From Nissolia schottii (Eukaryota > Streptophyta > Magnoliopsida > Fabales > Fabaceae): 64,000 bases of DNA. The position numbers and the translations under genes were made by a program. The stretch lies in contig QANU01109800.1 in the NCBI GenBank assembly GCA_003254905.1, forward strand, positions 1-64,000, given 5' to 3'. Of the stretch, positions 48,795 to 60,808 are shown piece after piece (within the stretch, counting starts at the first letter, position 1; each line of letters starts with the position of its first letter). The notes beneath the pieces were generated by a model. That model searched no databases. It was not told where the DNA came from and saw only the letters and a list, made by a program, of their open reading frames with translations.

Positions 48795-50292
48795 TGTTAG
48801 AACTGGTACTAATGGGAATACGATACTGAAATATCTTCTGTGATTTAATATAAAAACTGAACTCCATAGGGGAATTCAGGTTACAGCACCTTGCAGAAAA
48901 TAAAATAACAGGTAACACACGTACTCGAAAGTCACGTTCTGGGATCAAGGTTCCCTTGGCCCTCCTTTCCTTCAGATTCTGGTTCGATGCTTCTTTTGTG
49001 CCTACTGTTCTGTACATATACTCCACTCTAGGAAAGAATCAAGGGCTATGCTTGATTTCCTCCTGGAATTCCTTATTTCCTATTTATTCTCTAACAGATT
49101 TATTTCCCCCCTTATTCCTCCTATCCCGATTTATTCTCCTATTTATTTTCTACTGATTTATTCTTCCCCCTTATTACTCCAATTCTGATCTGCTGTTTAA
49201 TCAGCCCATATTATTCCATTATTGCTCTTTCCTTTTTTATATTTTCTGGAATAATGAAAAGGAAAAGGAATTATTTTCCTTCCTTTTTTTATTATCAATC
49301 TCAGCTTTAGTTGGGTATGTAANNNNNNNNNNNNNNNNNNNNNNNNNNNNNNNNNNNNNNNNNNNNNNNNNNNNNNNNNNNNNNNNNNNNNNNNNNNNNN
49401 NNNNNNNNNNNNNNNNNNNNNNNNNNNNNNNNNNNCTTCTCGGCATCGGACTTCTCTATTTTAACCAACCAAGCACACGCTCCTTCGCCCGAAAAGACTG
49501 GTAGCTTTTTGTTAGCCTCGAACCTCCTCGTTTCATGGACATCTTCGTTCCTTTCTTCTCTGCCCCCCGAACCCTCTCCATCACCCCGGGGTCCTTCGCC
49601 GTTGTTGCTGCCTGGTTGCTGTTGTTGTAGCATTTCCCTGACTTGCCTCAGCAGATTGGCAGAAAAGGTCTCTAATGCTTGGGTTTGGGCGTTGCTGAAA
49701 TCTTCTATCCGCTTCTCTAAGGCTTCAAGTCTGGACTCCATAGCAGATCGCGTAGAAACCATGCACAGACCTCCTAGGATCAGTGAGGATCGGTGCTTTG
49801 ATACCAATTGTTAGAACTGGTACTAATGGGAATAAAATACTGAAATATCTTCTGTGATTTAATATAAAAACTGAACTCCAGAGGAGTATTCAGGTTACAG
49901 CACCTTGCAGGAAATAAAATAACAGGTAACACACGTACTCAAAAGTCATGTTTTGGGATTAAGGTTCCCTTGGCCCTCCTTTCCTTCAGATTCTGGTTCG
50001 ATGCTTCTTCTGTGCCTACTGTTCTGTACATATACTCCACTCTAGGAAAGAATCAAGGGCTATGCTTGATTTCTTCCTGGAATTCCTTATTTCCTATTTA
50101 TTCTCTAACAGATTTATTTCCCCCCTTATTCCTCCTATCCCGACTTATTCTTCTATTTATTTTCTATTGATTTATTCTTCCCCCTTATTACTCCAATTCT
50201 GATCTGCTGTTTAATCAGCTCATATTATTCCATTATCAATTATTTTCCTTCCTTTTTTATTATCAATCTCAGCTTTAGTTGGGTATGTAACA
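48795..50292 (-). mobile_element. Ty3/gypsy LTR retrotransposon, interrupted by an assembly gap (fossil)
   Basis: Two direct repeats, 48795 to about 49322 (truncated by the gap) and 49809-50292 (484 bp), share ends TGTTAGAACTGG...GTATGTAACA and are very similar, differing by scattered changes and about 45 bp in length. The element reads on the minus strand, so the 5' LTR is at 49809-50292. It is followed by a tRNA-Met-like primer-binding site (TTGGTATCAAAGCA) and the start of a gag-like region (about 49807-49436, with KKLPVFSGEGACAWLVKIEK). The rest of the interior is missing at the 113-base gap. LTR similarity suggests a fairly young insertion. It is incomplete as assembled. No clean target duplication is visible at the outer ends. 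Confidence 0.85.
49323..49435. other. Assembly gap (113 N)
   Basis: A run of unknown bases lies inside the LTR retrotransposon, between its 3' LTR and gag. Gap length may be nominal. An element of this kind would normally have several kilobases here. Confidence 0.98.
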
Positions 50293-50496
50293 GGGTGCTT
50301 CAGGAAAAAAAATACAAGAAAAGAAAGTTCTTGAAAATCATGACTGATGATTAATTGTTTGGCATCTCCAGTGCTTTCAGTTCAGTTTTTGCCACTGATT
50401 GATTTGTGCACATGGTTTAGGAAGTATTTGCCTTTCTAGTATGATAAAATGTCTCACTCGAACTTGGGAAGGCCATCCTTGAATCGTGAGTGAAAA

Positions 50497-52112
50497 TTAA
50501 TCGTCCTTGGTATTGATACGTTGTACAGCATTGCCAGGATCATATGTCATGCGCTTCCTGGTTGATATGTTGTTCAATAGCCAATCAAGACCTCGATAGA
50601 GTCCTTGTCCTGAGATGGCAGAAGTGCTCTGAATGTACCTGGACGGAAGAATTTGACAATTTTTGTTTATGATTTGCAAGATAAGAGAAATTAGGAATGG
50701 ATATATGGCAAACAGAATGAAGCTTAACCCATACCAGCCACGATGACCAAGTGAATGTAAGCCAAGTTTATCTGCAACCTCAGTAGCACTCATGGCATTT
50801 GGGAGGTCTTGCTTATTGGCGAAGACAAGAAGTATAGCATTGCATATCTCATGCTGCAAAAGCATGCATGCATTAGGCAAATTTGAGTTATAATCCTATC
50901 AAGTGCTGTTTTGTTTAGCTTTTAAAACTAATGATTTTGGCGAAAGTTACTAGACACAAGCTTTTATGGTTTTGCCTAAACCATGGTTTGGGATTCTCGA
51001 AAAGCTAAACCGAACATGAATGATATTGTCAACAAGAAGCAGAATATATTGGTGTGTACTATTACATTATTACAACTAGACTCACATCGCTTAGAATATT
51101 ATGGAGTTCATTACGAGCTTCTGAGATTCTCTGTCTGTTAAAGCTGTCCACCACAAAGATAAGGGCATTTGTGTTGTGAAAGTAATGTCTCCAGAAGGGC
51201 CGAATCTGCATTCAGCAGCAGTAGCAGTAGCAGCAGCAGCAGCAGTTAGCACTTAGTATACAGTGAATTGACAGACATAGACTAACGTAATTATGAGTCA
51301 TGATTGATCTTGAAATGATAATCGGTTGTCATTTTAACTTCATCTGCTTATAAACATGTTATGGTAAGTTTAAAGGCCAGTTATTACCTTCCGTTGTCCT
51401 CCAACATCCCAGATAGTAAGGTTAACCTTCTTGTACTCTAAACTTTCCACATTAAAACCTGATCCATAAAACAACATTATGTAGTTCTTGCATTTAATGT
51501 TATGAGGGAATCAAAGAGTAACCACAATTTAAAAACGTTCAGGTAGATTCATTGTCAGATATCTCACTAAAGTTAGAGCATGTCTCATTGTTTTTTGAGA
51601 ACTTCATATTCTTGTAAGATATGAAACTATTTCTTATTAACTGTGTCAATTATCTTTAACTTTGTCTTTTAACTTTAAATCTTTATATTTGACCCAAACA
51701 AATTAGACGATAAACTAAGAACTAAGATGATCATGTATCAAAAATGAAAACACGCATGATGATCATGTACCAACATAACAAACACAACATGAACAGCCCA
51801 ATCAATTAGACTAATTTTCTTTTGTAGCAACAGAATGAAGGCCAATTAATTGCCATGAATAAGATACTAACAAGCAATTCAAAGAGAAACAAGGAAGTCA
51901 TTGGATTCATCATTCATTCACTCATTCATTCATCAACAAAGTGAGAAGGCATTTTGGTGGATACCAATAGTTGGTATGGTTCTGACCGTTTCCCCAAGTT
52001 TTAGCTTGTACAGAATGGTAGTCTTCCCTGAGGAATCAAGACCCACCATTGGAATCTTCCATTCACACTTTTTCAAGAACCTCTTTGCAAGTCGAGACAT
52101 GATCTTACCCAT
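50497..52112 (-). CDS. Divergent ADP-ribosylation factor (ARF) GTPase
   Basis: Five exons (52112-51965, 51458-51388, 51205-51086, 50853-50735, 50638-50497) encode 199 residues. ARFs are myristoylated GTPases that recruit coats in Golgi and endosomal vesicle traffic. Motifs: P-loop GLDSSGKT at 24-31, switch I TIPTIG at 45-50, WDVGGQ at 66-71 with the catalytic Gln71, NKQD at 126-129 and STSA at 157-160. The start at 52112 is chosen because it gives MGKIMS, a myristoylation-type Gly2/Ser6. A start at 52121 would bury that Gly. It departs from canonical plant ARF1 in several places: Pro21 replaces the usual hydrophobic residue before the P-loop, GLDSSGKT replaces GLDAAGKT, STSAI replaces STCAT, and an 18-20-residue C-terminal tail ([13 protein letters not shown]...) exceeds the usual 181-residue length. 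A CTG repeat occupies intron 2 just before exon 3. The G motifs look functional. Confidence 0.9.
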
Positions 52113-53072
52113 GGAAATCACCCAAACTAGAGCAGAAGAAAGGTGATTTTAGGTACAATAAATGCTGAGCTATGTGGTGAGTATTTTCATTTGATTGAGA
52201 CAACTAGGTGAATTGTCACACTTGCACTATTAAAACCACAGAAGGAAGAGGTATCTTGTATTTCAAGTAGACATCAATGAAGACAAATCCGGAGAGACAT
52301 CATGGTAAAGGTCTAAAGGAGCTTGTGTTCTGATTAGAAATTTAGAAAAATGCGAGAATCCTGTCCTTAACTTCCAACAGCAGTTGCTCAAATAATTTAA
52401 TTTAAATTACTCCCTACAAACTCTCCCCTCCTCACACCAAGAGACCCTAAACTTTTTTTTTTTAATTAGATTAACTCTTCGGACAGGTGACCAAAAAAAC
52501 CAAAAATCCTTCATTCCTTTGTGACTTAAAATAATCCTTGTAACAGCTTTTCAAGGTTTAAAGTTTAATCCTCAACCTACTTGCTGATAACTAATCAAAT
52601 TAAATCATAATAGCTCTGCTGAGTTAAAACTATTTTTTTTTTTATTACACACACATATCTCACATCTGCATGCAGGAACATTGCTTTGATATATACTATG
52701 AGACTTTCATTCTCTTGCGCAGACGTGTATATTCTTTTGTATCACATTTTGTTGCGACTTGCGAGTGTTGCATTACAGTTTGTAAAACTCATCACGATTT
52801 CAACTAAAAAATTCCACTTTAATTCACCACAAACTAGTGCAATTGGAACAATGTAATTTACCAAATGAAAAATTGGCTTGCATATAGGCAACAGGGGAAG
52901 CCGAGGCCTTCATTATCGCTTAAATTAAATTTAACATTTTCAGGCTTTGATGCAAATTTTTCATCTTTCTTTTTTTCACCAAAACAAAAATTACAGCAAA
53001 AAATGATAAAATGTTATCTTGAAAAGTAAAACCGACAGAATTTACAACAAACACTAACAGCCTAAATAGTTC
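52113..53072. other. Intergenic between ARF and SEP1 genes
   Basis: About 1 kb holding the ARF promoter and leader, on its left part, and the SEP1 3' flank. AT-rich, with no gene seen. Confidence 0.5.
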
Positions 53073-55275
53073 TCAGTTCTTTGAGGCTGACTGGAAGATG
53101 AAAACTGCGGTCAAGACACCCACCAGTCCTGTAACTGCCAAGGCAACTGTAGGCAATGGAGATGTGAGTCCAAAATTCTGCAACATCAAAGCACAGAAAT
53201 ACAAATTATTTTTTTTGCAACATATCCTGATAATAATCACTTGGAAAATGTAAGACAGGAAATAGGGAGTTAGCTGCAGTTTCAATTAGTTTGAGTTCAC
53301 TTGGAAGCTTAATATAACTTAAAATGAATCTTCCAAATTTAGATGCACCAGAAAGTTATATGAACCTATAAGCTTGATTGTGAATTTAATAGTTCAGAAG
53401 ATCATGAATAAATGCTCAAATTAGGTAATATATCATTGCTCAAAGAAAGTAAAAAAACCAGAAGCTCAATTTTACAACTACTTGTCATAAACACAGTAAA
53501 GTTAAGGAGAGAAAGAGATTAACATATTACAGTCAAAATATCAAAGTAAACTTTGACATGTGGAAATTGTAAATTGTATCATAGCACAAAAGATGGTTAC
53601 AATTACTTGCAGTCCAATCACGGCTGAAGTAACTCACTCAATACTATATAATGTATAGTGAGTCATACCTCAAGGAGACCCTTCCCAGTAGCAATTTCAA
53701 CAGTAATGGCCACTGCAAAGCCAACCATGGCTCCCCGGCCTAGCCATATATCCAAACTGTTCCCTTCCTGAGTATTTTGCTCGCATCTTATTGAAACAGG
53801 CATCGCTTTGCATGCGGCTTTCCTTTCATGGCTTCTTTGAATCACTACTAAAGGCAAGAGAAACATTAGCTTCCCAACTGGGACCTTACTTCAACATTAC
53901 TTTAGTTCCACACCTCCCCAAACCAATAAAATGAAATTGCATCATAATGTCTTGATAAAACTACAAATCCCAACTATATATATATAGTGAAAATGATTGG
54001 CTTTTCCAAGAAAACTGACAAAAAGATAGTGGTGAAACACAGGGAAAAAACCAAAAAGTGACTACCCAGAGTACAACAATATTGCAAATTTTTATATATA
54101 AATTAGGAAAAATGTTTTCGGATAGCATTGTATTAGCACTGCCTCTACCATCTTTTATAATTGCTCAGTTAGCTGACATGCTTAACTTGAACGGTCTATT
54201 TAAAGTAAGAAAGTTTTAACTCACAAGATAGGGAAGGCATTGTTTTGTCCCAAATAGAAAATACCAGATTTTGTAGAAGAATGAGACAGAGCTGTAAATC
54301 ATCTGTTTTTCTTAGCAAGGATGAGCTTCTAAAAAAATCTTTTTAAATGATCTGTTTATTAAAGTACCTTTCGGAAAAGGAGAAATTATCTTCCGTTAGG
54401 ATGTAAAATCATGTTTTTGGTAAGTAAAATTAACTCAAGTTTGGATTATTATACCAAAATATCTTCTTTTATCCTTAGAGATTTTTTTATGTTATAAATA
54501 ATCTATTTTCTAGAAGCTCCAAAATTGCAGCTTCTTACATACCCAAACATACTGAAAAAAACACACCAAAAGTAATTTTTTACAAAAAAGAATGGCATAT
54601 ATAAGGGACTTATATTCATTGCAAGTTGCAACTAAAATTAACTCTAGGTTCTAGAAGAAGTAATAATAAGGGAAGCTGTGGTGCATGGTGGTAAATTAGC
54701 GATCCTCATGCTGTAAGATTTAAGGGACATATTTTGTTTCAATTTAAAGCCCTGATGACATGAAATTCCTCAAAGAAAGTAGTCTCCAATGGAGTTCCAC
54801 TTCACGAGTTCTACTTTATCTCAATCTTCCAACAAACAGATGCAAAATTATCCCTAGTAAGGATAGCTTATTCAGGAAAATTTACAATGAACCCAACGAT
54901 TTCTAACATGCTGAAGCATCCAAATTCGGAGGCTAATAATTACTCTGAATGGAGGATCAGTGGACATAAGTAGTTCAAAGCAATTTCCACTTTATCAAGT
55001 ATGACATAGCAACCAGAAGAAATCTTACACAATGGAGAACCAGCAACGAAGGATGCTCGATTTGGAACCAAATTCGACGAAGGAACGCTAGCGGTGGCAG
55101 AGTATTTTGGTGGCGCGGTGAAAACACAAGCATCTGCATCACAACACAATACCACACAGTTCAATTGAGTGTTAGAAATGGAGCTTGAGAGGAATGTCTC
55201 TGCACAGAAGATAGTGAGAGAGAAGCTACCGCGAAAAGAGAGGGAAAGGGAAGCAGAGGATTGTAGAAGCGCCAT
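53073..55275 (-). CDS. SEP1: Stress-enhanced protein 1, plastid LHC-like
   Basis: The best model has four exons (55275-55230, 55133-55029, 53847-53669, 53177-53073) and 144 residues, close to Arabidopsis SEP1 (At4g34190). SEPs are two-helix relatives of light-harvesting proteins in thylakoids, induced by high light. They are thought to help photoprotection or pigment handling. A Ser-rich chloroplast transit peptide covers about residues 1-70. The first membrane helix carries WLGRGAMVGFAVAITVE (85-101), the GRxAMxGF-like chlorophyll-binding motif. A second helix (PTVALAVTGLVGVLTAVFIF) ends in QSASKN. The first intron is 96 nt, without an in-frame stop, and has a CTAAC branch-like site. If retained it adds 32 residues, giving 176. 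The acceptor of exon 3 could be 3 bases later. An in-frame ATG at 55281 would add two residues. The gene diverges from the antiporter gene, 560 bases away. Confidence 0.9.
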
Positions 55276-55834
55276 GGTCATTGCAACGCTGCCTCAGTTC
55301 AATTCAAATGTGCGGTGCCCAAAAGATGTTTGTTTCGTTTATCCAAAGCTTTCTTTTCGGGACTGTTTTGTGTCTGTGGCTCGTGCTTGTTCCACGACCC
55401 ACATTCATTCATATCTCATACTCACGTGACTTACACGTGCCCTCTTGTGTGCATCTTTTTTTTATTTTTTAAAAAATTTCTCTGTTCAATACTAATTTTT
55501 AAATTTAACAGCATTTAGTTTTTATTTTTTTTTTTCATAGAATTCTATTTTATTTACTATTTTTTTGAGAAGCTAATTTCTTATTGCCTGGCACGCAGAA
55601 CCCGACAGAAACAGAGTTCTTCGATAGAATTAAACAAAACAAAAAAACTTCAACTTGGATTCATATCACTACTCTGCACCTGGAACTAGATGAACAACCC
55701 AGTTATCATTTTCTATAAGGTCATCAGCGAAGAACACCCTTTCTTGTTGTTGTTGTTGTTGTGGTAGCTGTTCATGTTTTTGTTGTTCATAATCTCATTG
55801 CGTAGCTAGCTGCTTTGGATTCAGTTTGCGCAAA
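55276..55834. promoter_or_regulatory. Shared divergent promoter of SEP1 and the NhaD antiporter
   Basis: The two plastid-protein genes start 560 bases apart on opposite strands, so this interval must hold both promoters and leaders. It includes a CACGTG-containing stretch at 55424-55438 (ACTCACGTGACTTACACGTG), a G-box-type element often found in light- and stress-regulated genes, and a (TTG)n tract at 55746-55761 in the antiporter leader. Confidence 0.55.
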
Positions 55835-58800
55835 ATGGCAACGTTTTCAATTGGGACGCACTTGTCCATGTTCCAACATTTGCGGAACTATAGGTTTTCA
55901 CATCATGGCCTTCACACTGTTGAACCCTCGCCATTGTCCCAACCCTTCTCTGGCTCCTCTTGCTGTAGATTCAGAGGCCCCAGGTTGCTCCGCAATCATG
56001 TGTTGGCACGCGCAGAAGATAAGTCTAGAGATTCCTTTCAGCCTCAACAAAGTTCCCAGCAACAATACCAGGTATAACTAACTACCAGCAAAGTTCTAAG
56101 TATACCCTTTTAATTGCTTTGCAAGTTTGTGAATTTTGGATATTTGATGCTGGTTTGCATATTCTGGGTTAAGGGTACCTCAATAATCCATGAAAGATCC
56201 AAAATTTTGCGGAAAATTGATTCGATTTAAGTGATTTTTATTTGAATATAATGGAGGCAATTGATTCTACTTGACCACTGAATCATACCAAGACTTTGGA
56301 AGGAGTTGTTGGGTCGAAATTTTTGAAAGAGATCCATGTCCCAATGTGTTAAAGCTTCAGCAACCTTGCACATTACTGCTCCTAGTGGCGTGCGCTTTTA
56401 GAAGAATTGAAATGTCCACGCCATTCACAAGCTGAGAGGAATGTGAAGAGTGAGTTATAGATGCTCCTAAAGTAGGTTCATTTCGATGTCTTTATTGTAA
56501 ACCCCAGCAGTGCTGAGTTGCTAAAGACAATTTAGGTAATTGCTCTTATGCAGGGCTTCTCCTTGAGGACAAGGTGAATTTTCAGAGTGTATTCATAAGA
56601 ACCCACCTAAGCCAAAAAATGTGGTTTACACTAGAAATAAAAAAGGAAAAGGGGCTGACCTAAATTTAAGCAATAAGAGACAATTTAGTAAATTGCTATA
56701 CTTCTCTTATTGTTTTGTCTATTTTCCGCCATTGTTGCTCATTTTCTGTGATGTTCCCATACTGGTACTGTATTCCACACTGGGATCCCGGTGCTATATC
56801 AATAAACAGGAGTTATTCAGCATTTTACTTCTCATTTAGATACCAGTTCTAACAGTGGCAAAGTTACACAGTCTGCTTCATACATATGTCAATACACATA
56901 CTTGACATCTCTTTGAAAATGTTATCAGAACTTGACGTCTGAATCTGGAAATTGTGATCCCTTATGTTCACTTGATGAGACAAGCTCACAAGATTTTGAA
57001 GAAAATTACCAGCCCAAGACCGATTTGCTCAAAGCTGTTTCAGTATTTGCAGTAGCTGCAACTGGGGCAATGACTATTAATCATTCTTGGGTGGCCGCTA
57101 ATCAGGTCTATCAATGTCCTTTTTACCTGAATTCACTTATGTATGTTTTGGGAAAATGTTAACTAGTTTTATCTGACCTGGGACTGCAGGATCTTGCTAT
57201 GGCATTGCTATTTGTAATAGGATATGTAGGCATCATATTTGAAGAATCTCTAGCTTTCAATAAGAGTGGAGTAGGATTGCTGATGGCTGTAAGCTTGTGG
57301 GTCATACGGAGTATTGGGGTAAATGTCCATCTTTTTTATATTTTACTTTTGAGATTATCAGTGAATTCTTGATGTATGTGTTCCTTGTCATGCTTTTGGG
57401 ATTTAGGTAGCTGATAAAAGCGTTTGTTTGGCAATTCATAGGACACAGGCACTCAGCACACATTGACCTGAACTTTAAGTCTACATATTCAAATCAATTC
57501 AAGTCTCTCTCTCTCTCTCTCTCTCTCCTCGATTGGATTTTCCACTGCTATTTTGCTTTATCTTTTATGGACTGTCTGTAGGCTCCATCAACTGATATAG
57601 CTGTTTCTGAGTTATCACATGCATCTGCGGAAGTCAGTGAAATAGTGTTTTTCTTGCTTGGTGCAATGACTATTGTGGAGATAGTTGATGCTCATCAAGG
57701 ATTTAAGCTTGTTACCGACAATATAACAACTCGAAAGCCACGCCTTCTCCTCTGGGTGGTAAGTGCCTTCACTACTTTGTCTCTGAATTGTTGGCCCATA
57801 CTGAAAGGCTTTTTGGAAGATACATTGCAAATTGAGTCTTCTTGAAAATTTTACTGCATTGGTTGAAATTTACAATTTATTGTCATATTGGGATGGCATG
57901 CACAACAGAAGAGGCACAAATTCAAGAGTTCCTCCTTTACAAAGTGAGGTTATCATTTAGGGTGTGCATCGATGAAAGCAATCCTTGCAATGTCAATGTT
58001 TTTAAAGAACAAACAACATCATATATGAAAGAGTGGATGAAACCAAATTAACATAAGTCTCCCCCCCCCCCCCACAAAAAAAAAAAAATCTAAATCTTCT
58101 GTACTTTGCATGACCAAAGATTTTCTTATATCACATATCGGCCTCGATGTAGGAATTTGACAAATTAGTGTTGAATTTGCAGATCGGATATGTGACATTT
58201 TTTCTCAGTTCAGTTCTAGACAACCTGACCTCTACTATAGTCATGGTTTCTCTGTTGCGGAAATTAGTACCCCCATCAGAGTATCGAAAGTATGTGCCTC
58301 TGTTATGTTGACTTGTTAATTAACTTTGAGTGTAATGTGTTCCACACTTACTGAAGGATTTAAATGTTTACGTTTTTCAAAATGCCACAATAATGAGTGG
58401 TTGAGGACATTCATGCATCATCCAAGGTTTTGGTTATTGGACCTCTAAAGTGTGATATTGTTGGATCAAACACTTATTACTAGGCCAAAAGTTTTAGTTA
58501 ATGTCAAGGGTGTAATTTTATTGCATTAAACCACATATGGGATTGCACCCATTATAGGTGCCAAGGATGCAAAGTTAAGTCTATTAAATCTTTAGGGTAA
58601 TGTTGACCAAATAAAGCCAATAGATATCTCATCTTCTCTCCTGGAGCAGTTTTATGTTGCATCAATCTTGCTCTATTTTTTCGTTGTCTTAAGAAATCTT
58701 AATACTCATTTGAGAGAGATTGAGAAATATTCCTCCCCTAATGAATTTCATATCAAATCGATTCCTGCTAATGCTTATAATTCAGAGATAATATGAAACT

Positions 58801-59160
58801 GGTTTTAGCAATAGTGATGGATTTCTTGATTTTTGTTGTAGGCATAAAGATTCAGAAGTTGAATGTTCTAAGTTTGCAGTTTTAAGTATTCTGCTACTGT
58901 TCTTATGTTTAGCTATGAATCTCTTTGCACGTTATCAAACCCTCAAGAAGTTTATTTGGATTCTGTTGACAGGATTCTTGGAGCTGTTGTTGTGATAGCT
59001 GCAAATGCTGGTGGTGCATGGACTCCTATAGGTGATGTTACCACTACTATGCTGTGGATACATGGTCAAATATCTACAGTGCAAACAATGAAGGTATTAC
59101 AAACATGATAAATCATAGTAGTATAATGAAATTTGCACTGGTGACGTGTTGAAAGTTTCA

Positions 59161-59207
<47 letters not shown>

Positions 59208-60808
59208 ACTGCCCCAAATTAGGATTTCCTGGGCCAAAGTCTTTCTGTTACTGATCTTTGATTGCATGAAAACTCAGATAGACAGATGTCATTTTCCTTG
59301 TTTTCAATTATGGACACCGATGAAGTGTTAACAAAAATGCGATGTAACCAACCAGTATCCTTAATTGTATTTTGCTTTAACTTTTTTGCTTACAGGGATT
59401 GTTTGTACCTGCAGCCGTTTCTCTAGCTGTTCCACTGGCTCTCATGTCCTTGACTAGGTACCCTTCTGTCTGGCACAACAAAAGTCAACCTGCAAAGCTT
59501 ATTTCAATAGTGGGTTGTAGCTTAACATATCACAGTTTAAATGATGTTGGTTATTCTTCTTGACAGTGAAGTTAATGCAAAGGGACTTGATTCTCCTAAT
59601 GTCTTAGCATCTGAACAGATGGCTCCTCGAGGACTGCTTGTTTTCTCAGTGGGTTTTGGAGCATTGATTTTTGTCCCCGTGTTCAAGGCCCTCACAGGTT
59701 TGCCTCCATACATGGGGATGCTGCTTGGACTCGGCGTGCTTTGGATCCTCACTGATGCTATTCATTATGGTGAATCTGAAAGACAGAAGCTAAAAGTGCC
59801 ACAGGCTCTGTCAAGGATAGACACTCAAGGAGCTCTATTCTTCCTGGGAATTCTATTGTCTGTTAGCAGGTGAATAGGAAATCATTATTTTAATTAATCT
59901 ATTGAAATAAGTTTTGTACATTAATCATGAGTTGATCAATTTAAATCTATAACAAAATACACCTAGAAGACCATTGTTCCTTTGAGGAGCATAGTACTTG
60001 CTGCTATTTTAATTACCTGTTTTGGGGTTAGGCTAGGCATTCAGTATAGATGAGATATAGGCTCCTCCTTATTCGTATTATGAGATGGATGTGCCTCTTC
60101 CTATTAGTACCTTCTCTGTCATTTGTAAATTGTAAGTATCCCTAGGTATCAGAAAATCCGCTAAATAAGCTTCAAGCTGTAGCATTCTTTTGCATGAATT
60201 GCAAGTGAATATTCTTCCTATGTGATAACAGACTCAACTTATAATTTCCCAACTACTCATGTTAACTAGTTATTTGATCACCTTTAATGGTCTTGTGCTG
60301 CAGCCTGGAGGCAGCGGGGCTTCTTCGGGAAATAGCGAATTACCTTGATGCTCATATCCCGAGCAGTGAACTGATTGCAAGTGCTATTGGGGTCATATCA
60401 GCAATAATAGACAATGTTCCATTGGTTGCCGCGGCAATGGGAATGTACGATCTCTCTTCTTACCCTCAGGATTCTGATTTCTGGCAGTTGATCGCATTTT
60501 GTGCTGGTACCGGCGGGTCCATGCTAGTTATTGGCTCAGCTGCTGGAGTTGCATTCATGGGGATGGAAAAGGTGGACTTCTTTTGGTACTTGCGGAAGGT
60601 ATTTCCCACTCTCTACACTTTAAAATATTGAACTGATGAAATGCTTGATGGTATTTATTGATAGAAGCCTATTCTCTCCTTTGTGCAGGTTAGTGGCTTT
60701 GCTTTTGCGGGTTATGTTTCTGGTATTGCTGCTTATTTAGCATTACATAACCTCAACATCTCCCTACCAACAACACTAGCAGAGGTTCCTTTCCTTTCTG
60801 GTTCTTAA
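55835..60808 (+). CDS. NHD1: Plastid NhaD-type Na+/H+ antiporter
   Basis: Ten exons (55835-56071, 56929-57105, 57190-57318, 57582-57758, 58183-58289, 58973-59093, 59396-59457, 59567-59869, 60304-60598, 60689-60808) encode 575 residues, essentially the length of Arabidopsis NHD1 (At3g19490). The protein exchanges Na+ for H+ at the chloroplast envelope and limits stromal sodium. A basic, Ser-rich transit peptide occupies about residues 1-65. Many membrane helices follow, with NhaD signatures: FFLSSVLDNLTSTIVMVSLL, AANAGGAWTPIGDVTTTM, IDNVPLVAA and AGTGGSMLVIGSAAGVAFMG. The Asp and Asn residues of the paired DNLT/DNVP segments are those expected for ion transport. Every splice join keeps the frame. 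For exon 6 I use the acceptor at 58971-58972 because it gives RKILGAVVV. Another AG near 58841 would break the family alignment. Intron 1 carries a retrotransposon fragment, and introns 3 and 6 carry microsatellites. Confidence 0.95.
56330..56861 (+). mobile_element. Ty3/gypsy 3'-end fragment in antiporter intron 1 (fossil)
   Basis: Within intron 1, GFSLEDKVNFQS and VVYTRNKKGKG-like wording at about 56549-56660 matches the C-terminal end of chromovirus-type gypsy polyproteins. A partial LTR follows, ending TACCAGTTCTAACA at about 56861. That terminus is shared with the LTR element at 48795-50292, which suggests related families. Only the tail of the element remains, in the same orientation as the host gene. 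It is broken, with most of it missing, and looks old. Confidence 0.65.
57504..57528. repeat. (TC)n microsatellite in antiporter intron 3
   Basis: About 12 TC units. Confidence 0.95.
59163..59203. repeat. (TA)n microsatellite in antiporter intron 6
   Basis: About 20 TA units. Likely length-variable. Confidence 0.95.

Noticed and set aside
58842-58972. Alternative upstream extension of antiporter exon 6 (acceptor near 58841)
   Set aside because: It would insert unrelated residues between RK and ILGAVVV and break the conserved NhaD alignment.
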